Shown here: positions 49,314 through 58,873 of the stretch, one piece after another | How the letters are laid out: each line of letters begins with the position of its first letter | How positions within the stretch are numbered: position 1 is the first letter of the stretch | DNA from: Acidobacteriota bacterium | Lineage (GTDB): Bacteria; Acidobacteriota; Vicinamibacteria; Marinacidobacterales; Marinacidobacteraceae | Assembly (NCBI GenBank): GCA_022828085.1 | Contig: JAJEIY010000046.1 | Location: 64,556 to 128,555, forward strand | DNA: 64,000 bases | Direction: 5' to 3' | Notes under the pieces: model-generated | Told to the model about the DNA's origin: nothing | What the model saw: only the letters and a program-made list of their open reading frames with translations | Database searches by the model: none | Made by a program: the position numbers and the translations under genes

Positions 49314-50593
49314 GCCGACACCCCGTTCCGGGCCGCGTCTTCGATCCCGGCCGCGAAGAGGTCGATCTCCTCGAGCGTGGTGAAGACGCTCGGCGAGACC
49401 CGGATGCAGTCAAACTCGCCTCGCACGAAGCGGGGCCGGACGTGGATCCGGTACTTGTGTTCCAGGAAATCGGTCAGCTCGCCGGAGTCCACACCCTCGA
49501 TCCGCACGGCTCCGATGCCGCAGGCCTGCTTGATGTCCGGGGGGTTGAGCACCTGCACTCGCGGAAGCTCCTTCACCCGCTCGGCCCAGCGGCGGCGCAG
49601 GTAGACGAGCCGCTCTGCCTTGCGTTCGGGGCCGAGGCCCTCGTGGAAGGTCACCGCCTCGGTAATCGGCCCCCGGACCGCGATCGGGTTGGTACCGATC
49701 TGCTCGAACTTCCGGATGTCGTCGTCCTGGCTCTCGGGAGCGCTCATCAGCGGCCAGACCTTCGGGATCTTCTCCTTGCGCACGTAAAGGAACCCGGTAC
49801 CGACCGGGGCGAAGAGCCACTTGTGGAGGCTCGTCCCGTAGTAGTCGCAGTCGAGGTCGTCCCGGGTGAAGGGGAAGTGCGCAAAGCCGTGGGCGCCGTC
49901 CACGAGCGTCTCGATCCCGTGGCGCCGCGCCATTTGGCAAATCTCGCGCACCGGGAAGATCTGTCCGGTGGTGAAGGTGGTGTGGCAGATGAGCAGCAGC
50001 TTCGTCTTCGGCGTGATCGCGCGTTCCAGGATTCCCGTCAGCTCGGAGAGGTCCTCCGGCGGCGTGGGGTACGGGACCGTGCGCAGGACGATTCCATCGC
50101 GCCTCTCCCGCTGGCGGAAGGTCATGAGCATCCGCGGGTAGTCCTGGGTGGTGGTGAGCACCTCGTCCCCGGCCGCGAGCGGCAGCCCGAACTGCACGAT
50201 CTCCATCGCCTCGCTGGCGTTGCGGGTGAAGGCGATCTCGTCGGTCCCGCACCCGAAGGTGGCGGCGAGTCGCCGCCGCGCCACATCGATCCGGGGTCCG
50301 AGCAGTTCGTCCACGTAGAGCGACGGACCCATGTTCATGATGTCCCAGTACTGGTCCATCGCGCGCTGGACGGTGATCGGGGCCGGACTCACGCTGCCCG
50401 AGTTCAGGTTGATGTGGTTGCGGTCGATGGTGAACGCCTCCCGCACCCGGAACCAGAAGTCCTCGTCCTGCGCCGCGTCCTGCGCGCTCCGGGCCCCGAG
50501 GCGCGCCACCGCTTTCCCGATCCGTTCTTCCGCATCGGCATGGAGCGCGGTCAGCGCGCCGCCCGTCGCCGCCAGAAAAGCCCTTCGATGCAT
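49310..50593 (-). CDS. Exported PLP-dependent class V aminotransferase
   Basis: The 427-residue enzyme resembles the isopenicillin N epimerase/cysteine desulphurase-like fold. It has the cofactor aspartate D232 in LVDGAHG and Schiff-base lysine K258 in YGTSLHKWLFAP. The N-terminus (MHRRAFLAATGGALTAL) looks like a Tat-type signal, so the enzyme may act outside the cytoplasm, which is unusual for PLP enzymes. GGAG precedes the ATG at 50593. It diverges from the amidohydrolase gene. Confidence 0.8.
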   Translation of the reverse strand: MHRRAFLAATGGALTALHADAEERIGKAVARLGARSAQDAAQDEDFWFRVREAFTIDRNHINLNSGSVSPAPITVQRAMDQYWDIMNMGPSLYVDELLGPRIDVARRRLAATFGCGTDEIAFTRNASEAMEIVQFGLPLAAGDEVLTTTQDYPRMLMTFRQRERRDGIVLRTVPYPTPPEDLSELTGILERAITPKTKLLLICHTTFTTGQIFPVREICQMARRHGIETLVDGAHGFAHFPFTRDDLDCDYYGTSLHKWLFAPVGTGFLYVRKEKIPKVWPLMSAPESQDDDIRKFEQIGTNPIAVRGPITEAVTFHEGLGPERKAERLVYLRRRWAERVKELPRVQVLNPPDIKQACGIGAVRIEGVDSGELTDFLEHKYRIHVRPRFVRGEFDCIRVSPSVFTTLEEIDLFAAGIEDAARNGVSA

Positions 50594-50655
50594 GTGTTTT
50601 CTCCTTCGCCTGTGCGACTCCCCGAACATACCATCGGGTTCCGGAGGGTTCCCAC

Positions 50656-51987
50656 ATGACCAACAGGCTTTCGCACCTTGCCGCCGTGGTGGTGGCGCTC
50701 GCTCTCGCTATCGGAACCGCTGCCGCGCAGCCCACGGTTCCCTACCTCCCCGGCGAGGACGGCGTCCTCCCGCAGCCCCACGTGGCGCTCGTGAACACCC
50801 ACGTGGTGAACGTGGTGGACGGAACGGTTCTCGAGGACGCCGTCGTGGTGGTCCGGGACGGACTTATCGAGTCCGTGGGCACCGATCCGCCCCCGGAGGG
50901 CGCCCATGTGCTCGACCTCGGCGGCCGGCACCTCATGCCGGGCCTCTTCGACGGCCACTGGCACGGGCGCACCCTCGACGGTCTCTACCGGGCGCTCGAG
51001 TCGGGCGTCACCACCATGAAGAGCGCCGCGGTCGGGAGCTTCCTTGACGTCCGGATGAACGACATGGTCGAGAAGGGCCATCTGGCGGGGCCGGAGATTT
51101 TCGCGGCCGGGGTTTACGTACTGCCGAACCTCGGCCAGTCGGCCCTCGCCGATCCGCGTCTCTACAAGTACCTCCACAACGAGGTGAAGGGCGTTGAAGC
51201 GGTCCGGGAGGTGGTCCAGGTGGACGTGGACCGGGGCGCCCGCTGGATCAAGACCCGCTCCGGGGGCACGACGTCGGGGCCCGATGGCCCGGACCCCAAG
51301 ATGCTCGTCTACAGCGTCGAGGAACTGACCGCGATCGTCGAGGAGGCCGATGCGCTGGGCGTCAAGGTGGCCTGCCACGCGCACGGCAGGGAGGTGGTGC
51401 GGAACGCCATCGTGGCCGGCTGCGCCACCATCGAACATGGCTCGTACGTGGACGAAGAGGGGCTCCGGTTGATGCTGGAGATGGGCACCGCCTGGGTCCC
51501 CACCTACACCTCGGTGGTGGGCTTCCTCCTGCCCCACGACGACTACAACTCGTCGGCCAGCTTCCAGCGCGGCAGCCACCTGCTGCACTACCTGCAGAAG
51601 GGTTTCCGGCGGGCCCTCGAGCTGGGAGTCACCATCCTCACCGCGACCGACACCCAGTACGGCCCGACGACGAACGTCCGGGTCTACCGGGAAATGACGC
51701 ACTTCGTGGAGATGGGGATGACGCCGCTCCAGGCGCTCCAGTCGGCGACGATCCGCTCCGCCGAGGTGTACGGGATCCGTGACCGCACCGGCGCCATCGA
51801 GGTCGGCCTCGAGGCCGACCTGGTCTCGGTGGACGGGAACCCCGTCGAGGACATCTACGCGACCCACGAGCCCATGTTCGTGATGAGCAACGGCCGCATC
51901 GTGTTCCACCGGACCGTGGATCCCGATCACTACATCCCCCGCCGGGTGGGGGTCACCGGCTTCGGGACCGGCGGTCCGCGGCCCTGA
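50656..51987 (+). CDS. Exported metal-dependent amidohydrolase
   Basis: The 443-residue protein has a signal peptide (about residues 8-24, ending GTAAA). The amidohydrolase metal ligands follow in order: DGHWHG, CHAHG, TIEHGS and TATDT. It is a member of the imidazolonepropionase/dipeptidase-like superfamily and would hydrolyse an amide, lactam or urea-type substrate in the periplasm. GGAGGG lies seven bases before the ATG. The next gene follows within 30 bases. Confidence 0.9.
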   Translation: MTNRLSHLAAVVVALALAIGTAAAQPTVPYLPGEDGVLPQPHVALVNTHVVNVVDGTVLEDAVVVVRDGLIESVGTDPPPEGAHVLDLGGRHLMPGLFDGHWHGRTLDGLYRALESGVTTMKSAAVGSFLDVRMNDMVEKGHLAGPEIFAAGVYVLPNLGQSALADPRLYKYLHNEVKGVEAVREVVQVDVDRGARWIKTRSGGTTSGPDGPDPKMLVYSVEELTAIVEEADALGVKVACHAHGREVVRNAIVAGCATIEHGSYVDEEGLRLMLEMGTAWVPTYTSVVGFLLPHDDYNSSASFQRGSHLLHYLQKGFRRALELGVTILTATDTQYGPTTNVRVYREMTHFVEMGMTPLQALQSATIRSAEVYGIRDRTGAIEVGLEADLVSVDGNPVEDIYATHEPMFVMSNGRIVFHRTVDPDHYIPRRVGVTGFGTGGPRP

Positions 51988-52011
51988 CCGTCCGTGGGGA
52001 CAACGCAGACG

Positions 52012-53106
52012 ATGCGGTCACCGGCCTTGTGGACCGGCCTGGCGCTGGCGGCGCTGGTCGCGGCAGCCGCGACGTTTTCCGCGGAGTGGATCGCAGCGTC
52101 GCTGCTCGGCCTTTCAGGCACGCCGATCAGCCCGATCATGCTGGCCATCGTCCTCGGGATGGTGGTCGCCAACGTTTCCACCCGGGCAGAGGCCGGGGCG
52201 CCGGGACTGCGATTCGCCTCGACCACGGTCCTGCGCCTCGGCATCGTGTTGCTCGGCTTCCGCCTGAGCCTCCTCGCCGCCGGCAAGTTCACCCTGGCGG
52301 CCCTGCCCTTCGTCGTGATGGCGATCGCCGCCGGCGTCAGTGTGGTGCGGCTCCTGGGACCGCGCCTCGGGCTCTCGCGGACCCTGGCCGGACTGATCGC
52401 CGCCGGGACGAGCATCTGCGGAGCCACCGCGATCGTCGCCACCGCGCCGCTCATCCGGGCCCGGCAGGCCGAGGTCACCTACGCCGTTTCCTGCATCACG
52501 GTGTTCGGGATCGCGGCAATGTTCGGCTACCCGATCCTCGCGCACGCGTTGTTCGGCGGCCAGCCGGAGCTCGCCGGACTCTTCCTCGGGGCGTCCATCC
52601 ACGAGACCGCCCAGGTCGCGGGGGCCGGTGCGATGTACCAGGTCCAGTACGGCGCTCCCCTCGCGCTCGACGTCGCCACCGTCACCAAGCTGGTGCGGAA
52701 CCTCTCGATGCTGGCGCTGATCCCGCTGGCCGGCATTCTCTTCGGCGAGACCCGGTCGGTGGACTCGCCCGGCGCCCGCGGCTGGCTGCGCATGATTCCG
52801 TGGTTCGTGGTCGGGTTCGCGGCGTGCTCCGCCCTCCGCACGCTCGGGGATCACGGGGACCGGCCGTTCGGTCTTCTCGACCCGGAGACCTGGGGAGTGA
52901 TGGTCGTGTTCTTCCGCCACGCGGCCGAGACCTGTCTGCTCGTGGCCATGGCGGCGGTGGGGCTGCAGACGAGCTTCGCCGGCCTGCGCCGTATCGGCCT
53001 CCGGCCGTTCCTCTTCGGACTCTTCGCCGCCGGCGTGGTGGGAGGCGTCAGCTTGTTGCTGATCGCCGGATTCGGATCACCGGTCCTCGACTTCGTCGGC
53101 TACTGA
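52012..53106 (+). CDS. YeiH-type putative membrane permease
   Basis: The 364-residue polytopic protein has about ten membrane helices and the YeiH/Cons_hypoth698 pattern. Examples are SPIMLAIVLGMVVAN, GTSICGATAIVA and SIHETAQVAGAG. The family is often called a sulphate or sulphonate exporter, but its substrate is not firmly established. I chose ATG at 52012; a GTG at 51994 is in frame. The downstream TonB receptor gene converges after 11 bases. Confidence 0.85.
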   Translation: MRSPALWTGLALAALVAAAATFSAEWIAASLLGLSGTPISPIMLAIVLGMVVANVSTRAEAGAPGLRFASTTVLRLGIVLLGFRLSLLAAGKFTLAALPFVVMAIAAGVSVVRLLGPRLGLSRTLAGLIAAGTSICGATAIVATAPLIRARQAEVTYAVSCITVFGIAAMFGYPILAHALFGGQPELAGLFLGASIHETAQVAGAGAMYQVQYGAPLALDVATVTKLVRNLSMLALIPLAGILFGETRSVDSPGARGWLRMIPWFVVGFAACSALRTLGDHGDRPFGLLDPETWGVMVVFFRHAAETCLLVAMAAVGLQTSFAGLRRIGLRPFLFGLFAAGVVGGVSLLLIAGFGSPVLDFVGY

Positions 53107-53117
53107 TCCGGAAGGAA

Positions 53118-55589
53118 TCAGAACCGCACGCGGACCCCCACCGTCGGGACCCGGGGAAAGCCGAAGCTGGGGATTTCCTCGACCGTGGGAACGCCGCCGG
53201 GATTCGCCACCACCTCGGTCTCGATCGCCACCCCGTTCTGCCGGTTCAGGGCGTTGATCACCTCGGCGTAGGCCGACCAGCGGCCGCGGCGGTAGGTGAG
53301 CCGGAGATCGAGCCGGGCGTAGAGCGGGAGCCGCGCCCGCTGCAGGTTGTCGAGCCCGCCGAGATCGGCAGCGTAGGCGAGGTTCCCGTCGTCGTCGGTC
53401 TCCGGCACCAGCCGCCCGTGGTCATCCTCGACGGCGGCGACCCGCACCCCGACCGCCGGGGTGTACGGGAACCCGCTCGCCAGCCGCCCGGTCGCGGCGA
53501 GGCTCCACGACTCGGTGATGCCGATGCGGCCCACCACGTTCAGCGCGTGGGGCCGGTCGTACTCGAACGGGTAGCGCTGCCCGTAGGTCTCCCGCTCGGC
53601 CCGGCCGTAGGAGTAGGAGACCCATCCGGCAACCCGCGCCGCGGGATCGAGCCGCTCTAGGTACACGTCCAGACCGCGCGCGACGCCGGCGCCCTCGTTG
53701 ACCGGGTTGATGGTGATCCGGGCGTCGCGCGGCACGCTGCCCGCGAGCTCCGCCGGGAAGTCGTAGTCGGCGAGCCGGCGCATCCGTTCCGCCTCGGTCT
53801 CCAGCCGCCCCACCAGCAGGTCGTCGAAGCGCTTCCAGTACCCCTCGACGCGCAGCCGGGTCCCGCCCGTCAGCTCCTTCTCCAGTCCTGCGACGGCGTG
53901 CACCGCCCGTTCGTGGAAGAGGTCCCCGATCGCGTTCAGGTCGAGCAGGTAGTCGGAGGAGACCAGCTTCTCCCACCCCGGGCTCTGGGTGTAGAGCCCG
54001 CCCGCCGCGCGCGCCTGCACCCCGGCCCCGACGTTCCAGCTTGCCGCGAAGCGCGGGGAGAGGGTGGCCCGCCCGTTCAGGGTGCTCCAGTCGAGGCGCA
54101 GCCCCGGCTCCACGGTGAAGCGGTCCGTCACCCGGTAGGCGTCCTGCACCCAGGCGCCGCCGCGCACGCCGGAATGCTCGGAGACCAGCAGGTCCGGCAG
54201 CGCCGCTCCGCCCTGGACGCTGCTCGGGTTGGCCGCGCTCTCGTTCCGGGGGCCCTGGATGACCTGGTCGAGCGACGACTCGAGTCCGTGGAGCTCGAAG
54301 CCGGTCTCCAGGAAATGCCGCGCGCCGAACTGGATGCCGATCTCCTGGCGCAGGGAGAGGTCGCGCACCGCCCGCTCGCGCTCGAAGGCGATGCGGGTGG
54401 GCAGGTCGCGCCGCTCGGGATCCTCCACATTCACCACCCGGTTCTCCGTGAAGATCTCCGCATCGAAGTCCAGCACTTCGGTGTTGCGGTACCAGGAGAG
54501 GATCGTGGTGGCGGTCACCCGCTCCGAGAGCAGCGCGTCGAGACGGGCCGCGCCGAGCTCGTTGCCGATGTCCCCGAGGAAGTCCACCCGCTCGCCGGCC
54601 TCCGCGCCCTCGTCCTCGGTGAAGTTGAAGTCCGTGTCCTCGCGGCTCGAGAGTCCGACGAGCGACAGCCGGTGTCCCGGCCCGAACTCCCAGTCCGCCC
54701 GCAACTGGAAGTCCTCGAACGACGGGAAGTCCTGGTCCAGCACCCTGCCGACGATCACGTCGTAGTAGGTGCGCCGGGCGGTCGCAAGCCACGAGCCGCC
54801 ACCCGGGAGCGGTCCCTCGAACACCAGGTTGCCGTCGGTGATGCTCAGCGACGAGGTTCCCCCGAAGGCGCGCTCGCCGGGCCGGTTGCGCACCACCAGC
54901 AGCGAGGAGAGGCGGTCCCCGTACTGGGCGCCAAAGCCGCCGGCCGCCAGCGAGAAGTCGCTGACCGTTTCCGGGTTGAAGGCGCTCACCAGCCCGAAGA
55001 GCCGGTAGGGGTTGTGGATCTCCACCCCGTCCATCAGCGTCAGGTTCTGGTCCGGCGTGCCGCCACGCACCGACAGGAAGCTGCCGAAGTCCGTGGTGGG
55101 GGTCACCCCCGGCAGCGTGGCCAGCGCCCGGAAGATGTTGTCCACCGTGCCGGCGGTCTCGAGGACCTCATCGGGCGCCACCCGGGTGGCGGCGGGACGT
55201 TCCAGTTCGGGCGCCTCGGCGGTGACCTCGACGGCTTCTTCCTCGAACGTCCGCGGGAGGAGCTCGATCACGACCGGGCCCTCCTCCGGAAGCGGCACCG
55301 CGTTCTCGAAGTAGCCCGGCGCCGCGGCGGACACGGCGCGGGTCGTTGCGGCGGCGGAAAACTCGAAGAAGCCGTCCTCCCGGGTGGTGACGCTCCGGCC
55401 GCCGGCGGCGACCGTCGCGCCGGCGACCGCTTCCCCGGTGACGCTGTCCACGACCCGGCCGGTGATCTCGCGCGACTCCACACCGGGCCCCTGCGTTGCC
55501 TGGACTGATGCAGACGTGGCAGTGGCGGCGCTACCCGGAACGGTGGCGGCCAGCCATCCGAGCACGAAGACAGCGCAGGCTCGGCTCAT
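53118..55589 (-). CDS. TonB-dependent outer-membrane receptor
   Basis: The 823-residue protein has a signal peptide (about residues 5-20). An N-terminal carboxypeptidase-regulatory-like domain follows (REITGRVVDSVTGEAVAGATV), then a plug domain with PDQNLTLMDGVEIHNPYR, and a 22-strand-type beta barrel ending in VGVRVRF. It would import a large ligand such as an oligopeptide, siderophore or glycan across the outer membrane, with energy from TonB. I chose ATG at 55589. It diverges from the tandem paralogues. Confidence 0.92.
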   Translation of the reverse strand: MSRACAVFVLGWLAATVPGSAATATSASVQATQGPGVESREITGRVVDSVTGEAVAGATVAAGGRSVTTREDGFFEFSAAATTRAVSAAAPGYFENAVPLPEEGPVVIELLPRTFEEEAVEVTAEAPELERPAATRVAPDEVLETAGTVDNIFRALATLPGVTPTTDFGSFLSVRGGTPDQNLTLMDGVEIHNPYRLFGLVSAFNPETVSDFSLAAGGFGAQYGDRLSSLLVVRNRPGERAFGGTSSLSITDGNLVFEGPLPGGGSWLATARRTYYDVIVGRVLDQDFPSFEDFQLRADWEFGPGHRLSLVGLSSREDTDFNFTEDEGAEAGERVDFLGDIGNELGAARLDALLSERVTATTILSWYRNTEVLDFDAEIFTENRVVNVEDPERRDLPTRIAFERERAVRDLSLRQEIGIQFGARHFLETGFELHGLESSLDQVIQGPRNESAANPSSVQGGAALPDLLVSEHSGVRGGAWVQDAYRVTDRFTVEPGLRLDWSTLNGRATLSPRFAASWNVGAGVQARAAGGLYTQSPGWEKLVSSDYLLDLNAIGDLFHERAVHAVAGLEKELTGGTRLRVEGYWKRFDDLLVGRLETEAERMRRLADYDFPAELAGSVPRDARITINPVNEGAGVARGLDVYLERLDPAARVAGWVSYSYGRAERETYGQRYPFEYDRPHALNVVGRIGITESWSLAATGRLASGFPYTPAVGVRVAAVEDDHGRLVPETDDDGNLAYAADLGGLDNLQRARLPLYARLDLRLTYRRGRWSAYAEVINALNRQNGVAIETEVVANPGGVPTVEEIPSFGFPRVPTVGVRVRF

Positions 55590-55700
55590 TCGCGCCGGCA
55601 GCTTAGCCCGTGCCCGGACTCTCCAATGGGGCACGCGGGCGGTCGCGATGGCTCGTCGTTTGCTTGTTTTCCGTTCGCAACCCCCTCCCGGAGGCGCGCC

Positions 55701-56735
55701 ATGCCGGTTCACCGTTTGTTTCTTTTCGGCGCTCTTGCGGCGCTCCTGTGGTTTGGATCACCGGGCCTCACCGAGGACCTGCGGGAGGAGGCGCTCAGGG
55801 GCTGGGACCTCACGGCGGCGGAGGCCGCCGAACTGGAGCGGCGCCTCGCGGCGAACCCGGAGGACCTGAACGCACGCGCGCGGCTCCTGGGGTACTACTT
55901 TCGGCATCACCGGACCGATCCCTCCCGAAAAGCCGGCCACGTCCTGTGGTTCATCCGGAATGCGCCGGCGGCGGAGGTGCTCGAGGGACCCGAAGCACAG
56001 ATCATGCCCGTGCTCGACCCGGAAGGCTTCGCGGCAGCAAAGGAAGCCTGGCTGGAGCAGATCGGAAACGAACCGCGGAATGTCACCTTGCTGCGGCACG
56101 CTGCCAGCTTCTTGACCCTGTCCGATGAGACGTTGTCCGCCGAACTCCTGGAGCGGGCGGAGAACGTCGAACCGACGAGTGCCGAGTGGGCCAGGGAACT
56201 GGGTCACATTCACTGGCGCGAGGCACGGCAGTTCCCCGAGGGTTGGGACACGGCATTGGCCGAGCGCGCTCTCGGGGACTTCGAGCGCGCCTATGCGTTG
56301 TCGGATGCGTCCGGCCGCGGATCGCTCCTCCCGGACCTGGCGATGGCGGCGTTTGTGGTCGGCGACACGGACAAGGCGCGCACCTACGCGGAAATGATGC
56401 TTGCGGACATCCCGGACAACTGGAACCGCGGGAATCGCGTTCACTACGGAAACCTGGTCCTGGGAAGGATCGCGCTGGCGGACGGCGACCTCCGGGGTGC
56501 GGGGCAGTACCTGCTCGCCGCCGGCCGCACGCCAGGCTCCCCCCAGTTGAACTCCTTCGGTCCCGACATGGCCCTCGCCAGGGATCTGCTCGAGCGGGGA
56601 GAAACGCCGACGGTGCTGCGATACCTGGAACTGTGCCTGGACTTCTGGGAGATGGGCCAGGACCGACTGAAGAACTGGGTCGCGCTCATCGAAGGGGGCC
56701 GGACGCCCGACTTCAGCCGTCATCTCAGATTCTGA
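55701..56735 (+). CDS. Exported TPR-like protein, paralogue A
   Basis: The 344-residue product has a signal peptide (about residues 5-19). A helical, alanine- and leucine-rich repeat region follows with the conserved block HVLWFIRNAP (about residues 82-91). Several helix pairs resemble tetratricopeptide repeats. It ends in RYLELCLDFWEMGQDRLKNW. GGAGG lies six bases before the ATG. The next gene is a clear tandem paralogue. No function is recognised; similar proteins occur in Acidobacteriota-like genomes as far as I recall. Confidence 0.65.
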   Translation: MPVHRLFLFGALAALLWFGSPGLTEDLREEALRGWDLTAAEAAELERRLAANPEDLNARARLLGYYFRHHRTDPSRKAGHVLWFIRNAPAAEVLEGPEAQIMPVLDPEGFAAAKEAWLEQIGNEPRNVTLLRHAASFLTLSDETLSAELLERAENVEPTSAEWARELGHIHWREARQFPEGWDTALAERALGDFERAYALSDASGRGSLLPDLAMAAFVVGDTDKARTYAEMMLADIPDNWNRGNRVHYGNLVLGRIALADGDLRGAGQYLLAAGRTPGSPQLNSFGPDMALARDLLERGETPTVLRYLELCLDFWEMGQDRLKNWVALIEGGRTPDFSRHLRF

Positions 56736-56743
56736 ACGACCTG

Positions 56744-57799
56744 ATGGCCAGCGATTCGGGCCGGAGGCTCGCGCCGTCCGGCCGCGCGTTCCTCCTTGCC
56801 TTCGCCCTGGCGACCGGGGTCGTCGCGGCGGCGCCGGCTCAGGACCTGGGCCGGGAAGCGACGAAAGGCCGCAGCCTGAGCGCCGCGGAGGCCGCGACGC
56901 TCGAAGCGCGGCTCCTGGACAACCCGCAAGACCTCCGTGCGCGGGCGCAGCTCGTGGGCTATTACCACGCCAGTCGCCACGCCAATCCGCGCCGGCACAC
57001 GGAACACGTCCTCTGGTTCATCCGTAACGCGCCCGAGTCCGAAGTGCTGGGCAGCCGCCCCGCCCGCATCAGTCCGATGTTCGACGCCGAGGGCTATCTG
57101 GAGGCAAAGCGGGCGTGGCAACGCCTCGCTCAGGATGAACCGGACAACGTCGCGATCCTCCGCCATGCCGCGGGCTTCCATGCCCCGAGCGAAGCGGGCT
57201 TCGCCGCCGGTCTGTTACGACTGGCGGAAGCGATCGAACCCTCCAACCCCGAGTGGGCGCGGGAGCTGGCCGAACTGGAATGGCGCGAGGCCCGACTCTT
57301 TCCGGAAGGACGCGATCCGGCCGGCGCCGCGCGGGCACTCGTCCATTTGGAACGCGCCCACGAACTCTCCGGCGCGGCGGGCCGCGTCGATCTGCTGCCG
57401 GACCTCGCGCTGGCGGCCTTTGCCGCCGGCGAACACGACAAGGCCCGCACCCACGCGCGGGCCATGCTCGAGGCAGCACCGCGCTTTCGAGACCGGGGGG
57501 ATCCCCTTCACTACGGCAACCTCGTCCTGGGTCACCTTGCCCTGAACGCGAACGACCTCGAGGAAGCGCGGTCTCGCCTTCTCGCCGCCGGCCTAACCGG
57601 GCGGCGACCGATCGAGAGGTTCGGGGCTCCGGACATGAGCCTCGCGAAGGCGCTGCTCCACCGCGGGGAATCAGGGACCGTGCTGGAGTACCTCGAGCTG
57701 TGCCTCGACTTCTGGGCGGAGGGGGAGGAACGCCTGCGGGACTGGATCGTCCTCGTGGAAGCGGGCCTGGTTCCCGATTTCCGCCCCCTGGCGTTCTGA
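56744..57799 (+). CDS. Exported TPR-like protein, paralogue B
   Basis: The 351-residue protein shares the layout and many blocks of paralogue A: HVLWFIRNAP near residue 87, EWARELAELEWREARLFPEG and EYLELCLDFWAEGEERLRDW. It has its own signal peptide (about 14-31). The start is eight bases after the stop of paralogue A. The two are probably a duplicated pair with related periplasmic binding or scaffold roles. Confidence 0.65.
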   Translation: MASDSGRRLAPSGRAFLLAFALATGVVAAAPAQDLGREATKGRSLSAAEAATLEARLLDNPQDLRARAQLVGYYHASRHANPRRHTEHVLWFIRNAPESEVLGSRPARISPMFDAEGYLEAKRAWQRLAQDEPDNVAILRHAAGFHAPSEAGFAAGLLRLAEAIEPSNPEWARELAELEWREARLFPEGRDPAGAARALVHLERAHELSGAAGRVDLLPDLALAAFAAGEHDKARTHARAMLEAAPRFRDRGDPLHYGNLVLGHLALNANDLEEARSRLLAAGLTGRRPIERFGAPDMSLAKALLHRGESGTVLEYLELCLDFWAEGEERLRDWIVLVEAGLVPDFRPLAF

Positions 57800-57825
57800 C
57801 GACTTCGTTCCTTGGTGATCCCGGA

Positions 57826-58803
57826 CTACCGGAAGCCCGGGCGGCGGGGGCGGCCGGCCGTGTCCGCGGCGTGCAGCAGGCCCCGGGGCGGAGGGGCGGG
57901 CGGGCGTCCCACGCCGGCGGCGAGCGCGGGGCGGGTGCGCGCCTCGTTCCACTGCAGGAGCGCTACCGGCACCACGATCAGGGCGAGCGCCAACCAGATG
58001 CGCGGTGAGAGGTCCTCACCCAGGATCAACCCGCCGAGCACGACCGCGATCAACGGGTTCACGAAGGCGTAGGTGGCGGCCAGGGCCGGCTCCACGTGCG
58101 TGAGGAGCCAGGTGTAGGCCACGAAGGCCACGATGGAGCCGAAGACCACGAGGTAGAGGAGCGCCGCGAATGCCGGCGCGCCGACGTCCGCGAGGGTGAC
58201 CTGGCTCCACTGACCCGACACAGTGCCCAGGAGCAGCAGCGCGGCGCCGCCCACCAGCATCTGGGCCCCGGCGGAGAGCGGCAGGCAGCGCGGCATGGAA
58301 GGCCGGCGCGACCACAGGCTGGCCGTGGCCCAGGCGATCGGCCCGAGCAACATTGCGATGACGCCCGCGGGGTCGAGCACCGCCTCCGAGCGCCAGGGCG
58401 CGACCAGGACCACGACTCCTGAAAAACCGGTGACGGTGCAGAGAATCGCAACGAGCGAGGGACGCCTCCGGGCCACGAAGGCGGCGTCGAGCCCGGCGAT
58501 CCAGAAGACCACCGTCGCCACCAGCACCGCCGCGGCCCCCGATGGAATGCGGACCTGGGCCCAGTGGCCGAGTCCGTGGGCGGCGGTGAAGAACAGGACG
58601 CCCGCCAGAGCGGCCTCCGCCCACTCCCGCCGGGTGAGCGGGGCCTCGCCGCGCCGGGCGAACAGGAAGAGGATGGCGCCGGCGGTGAAGAAGCGGACAC
58701 CGGCCATCAGGAACGGCGGGATGTCCCGCACCCCGACGCCGATCGCGAGATACGTGGAACCCCAGATCAGGTAGACGGCGGCGAACGCCAGGAACTTCCG
58801 CAC
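57826..58803 (-). CDS. EamA-family drug/metabolite exporter
   Basis: The 325-residue inner-membrane protein has ten predicted helices in two EamA halves. The start FAAVYLIWGSTYLAIG and the second-half EPALAATYAFVNPLIAVVLG are typical of YedA-like exporters. It would export amino acids or other metabolites. A short arginine/proline-rich tail follows the last helix and may be disordered. It converges with paralogue B across 26 bases. Confidence 0.92.
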   Translation of the reverse strand: MRKFLAFAAVYLIWGSTYLAIGVGVRDIPPFLMAGVRFFTAGAILFLFARRGEAPLTRREWAEAALAGVLFFTAAHGLGHWAQVRIPSGAAAVLVATVVFWIAGLDAAFVARRRPSLVAILCTVTGFSGVVVLVAPWRSEAVLDPAGVIAMLLGPIAWATASLWSRRPSMPRCLPLSAGAQMLVGGAALLLLGTVSGQWSQVTLADVGAPAFAALLYLVVFGSIVAFVAYTWLLTHVEPALAATYAFVNPLIAVVLGGLILGEDLSPRIWLALALIVVPVALLQWNEARTRPALAAGVGRPPAPPPRGLLHAADTAGRPRRPGFR

Positions 58804-58873
58804 CGAGGGCAGTCCTCAGTGTCGTCCTTCGCGATCCGGCCGGGAGACGGAGCCGGACGGCCCCGTCACGCTC

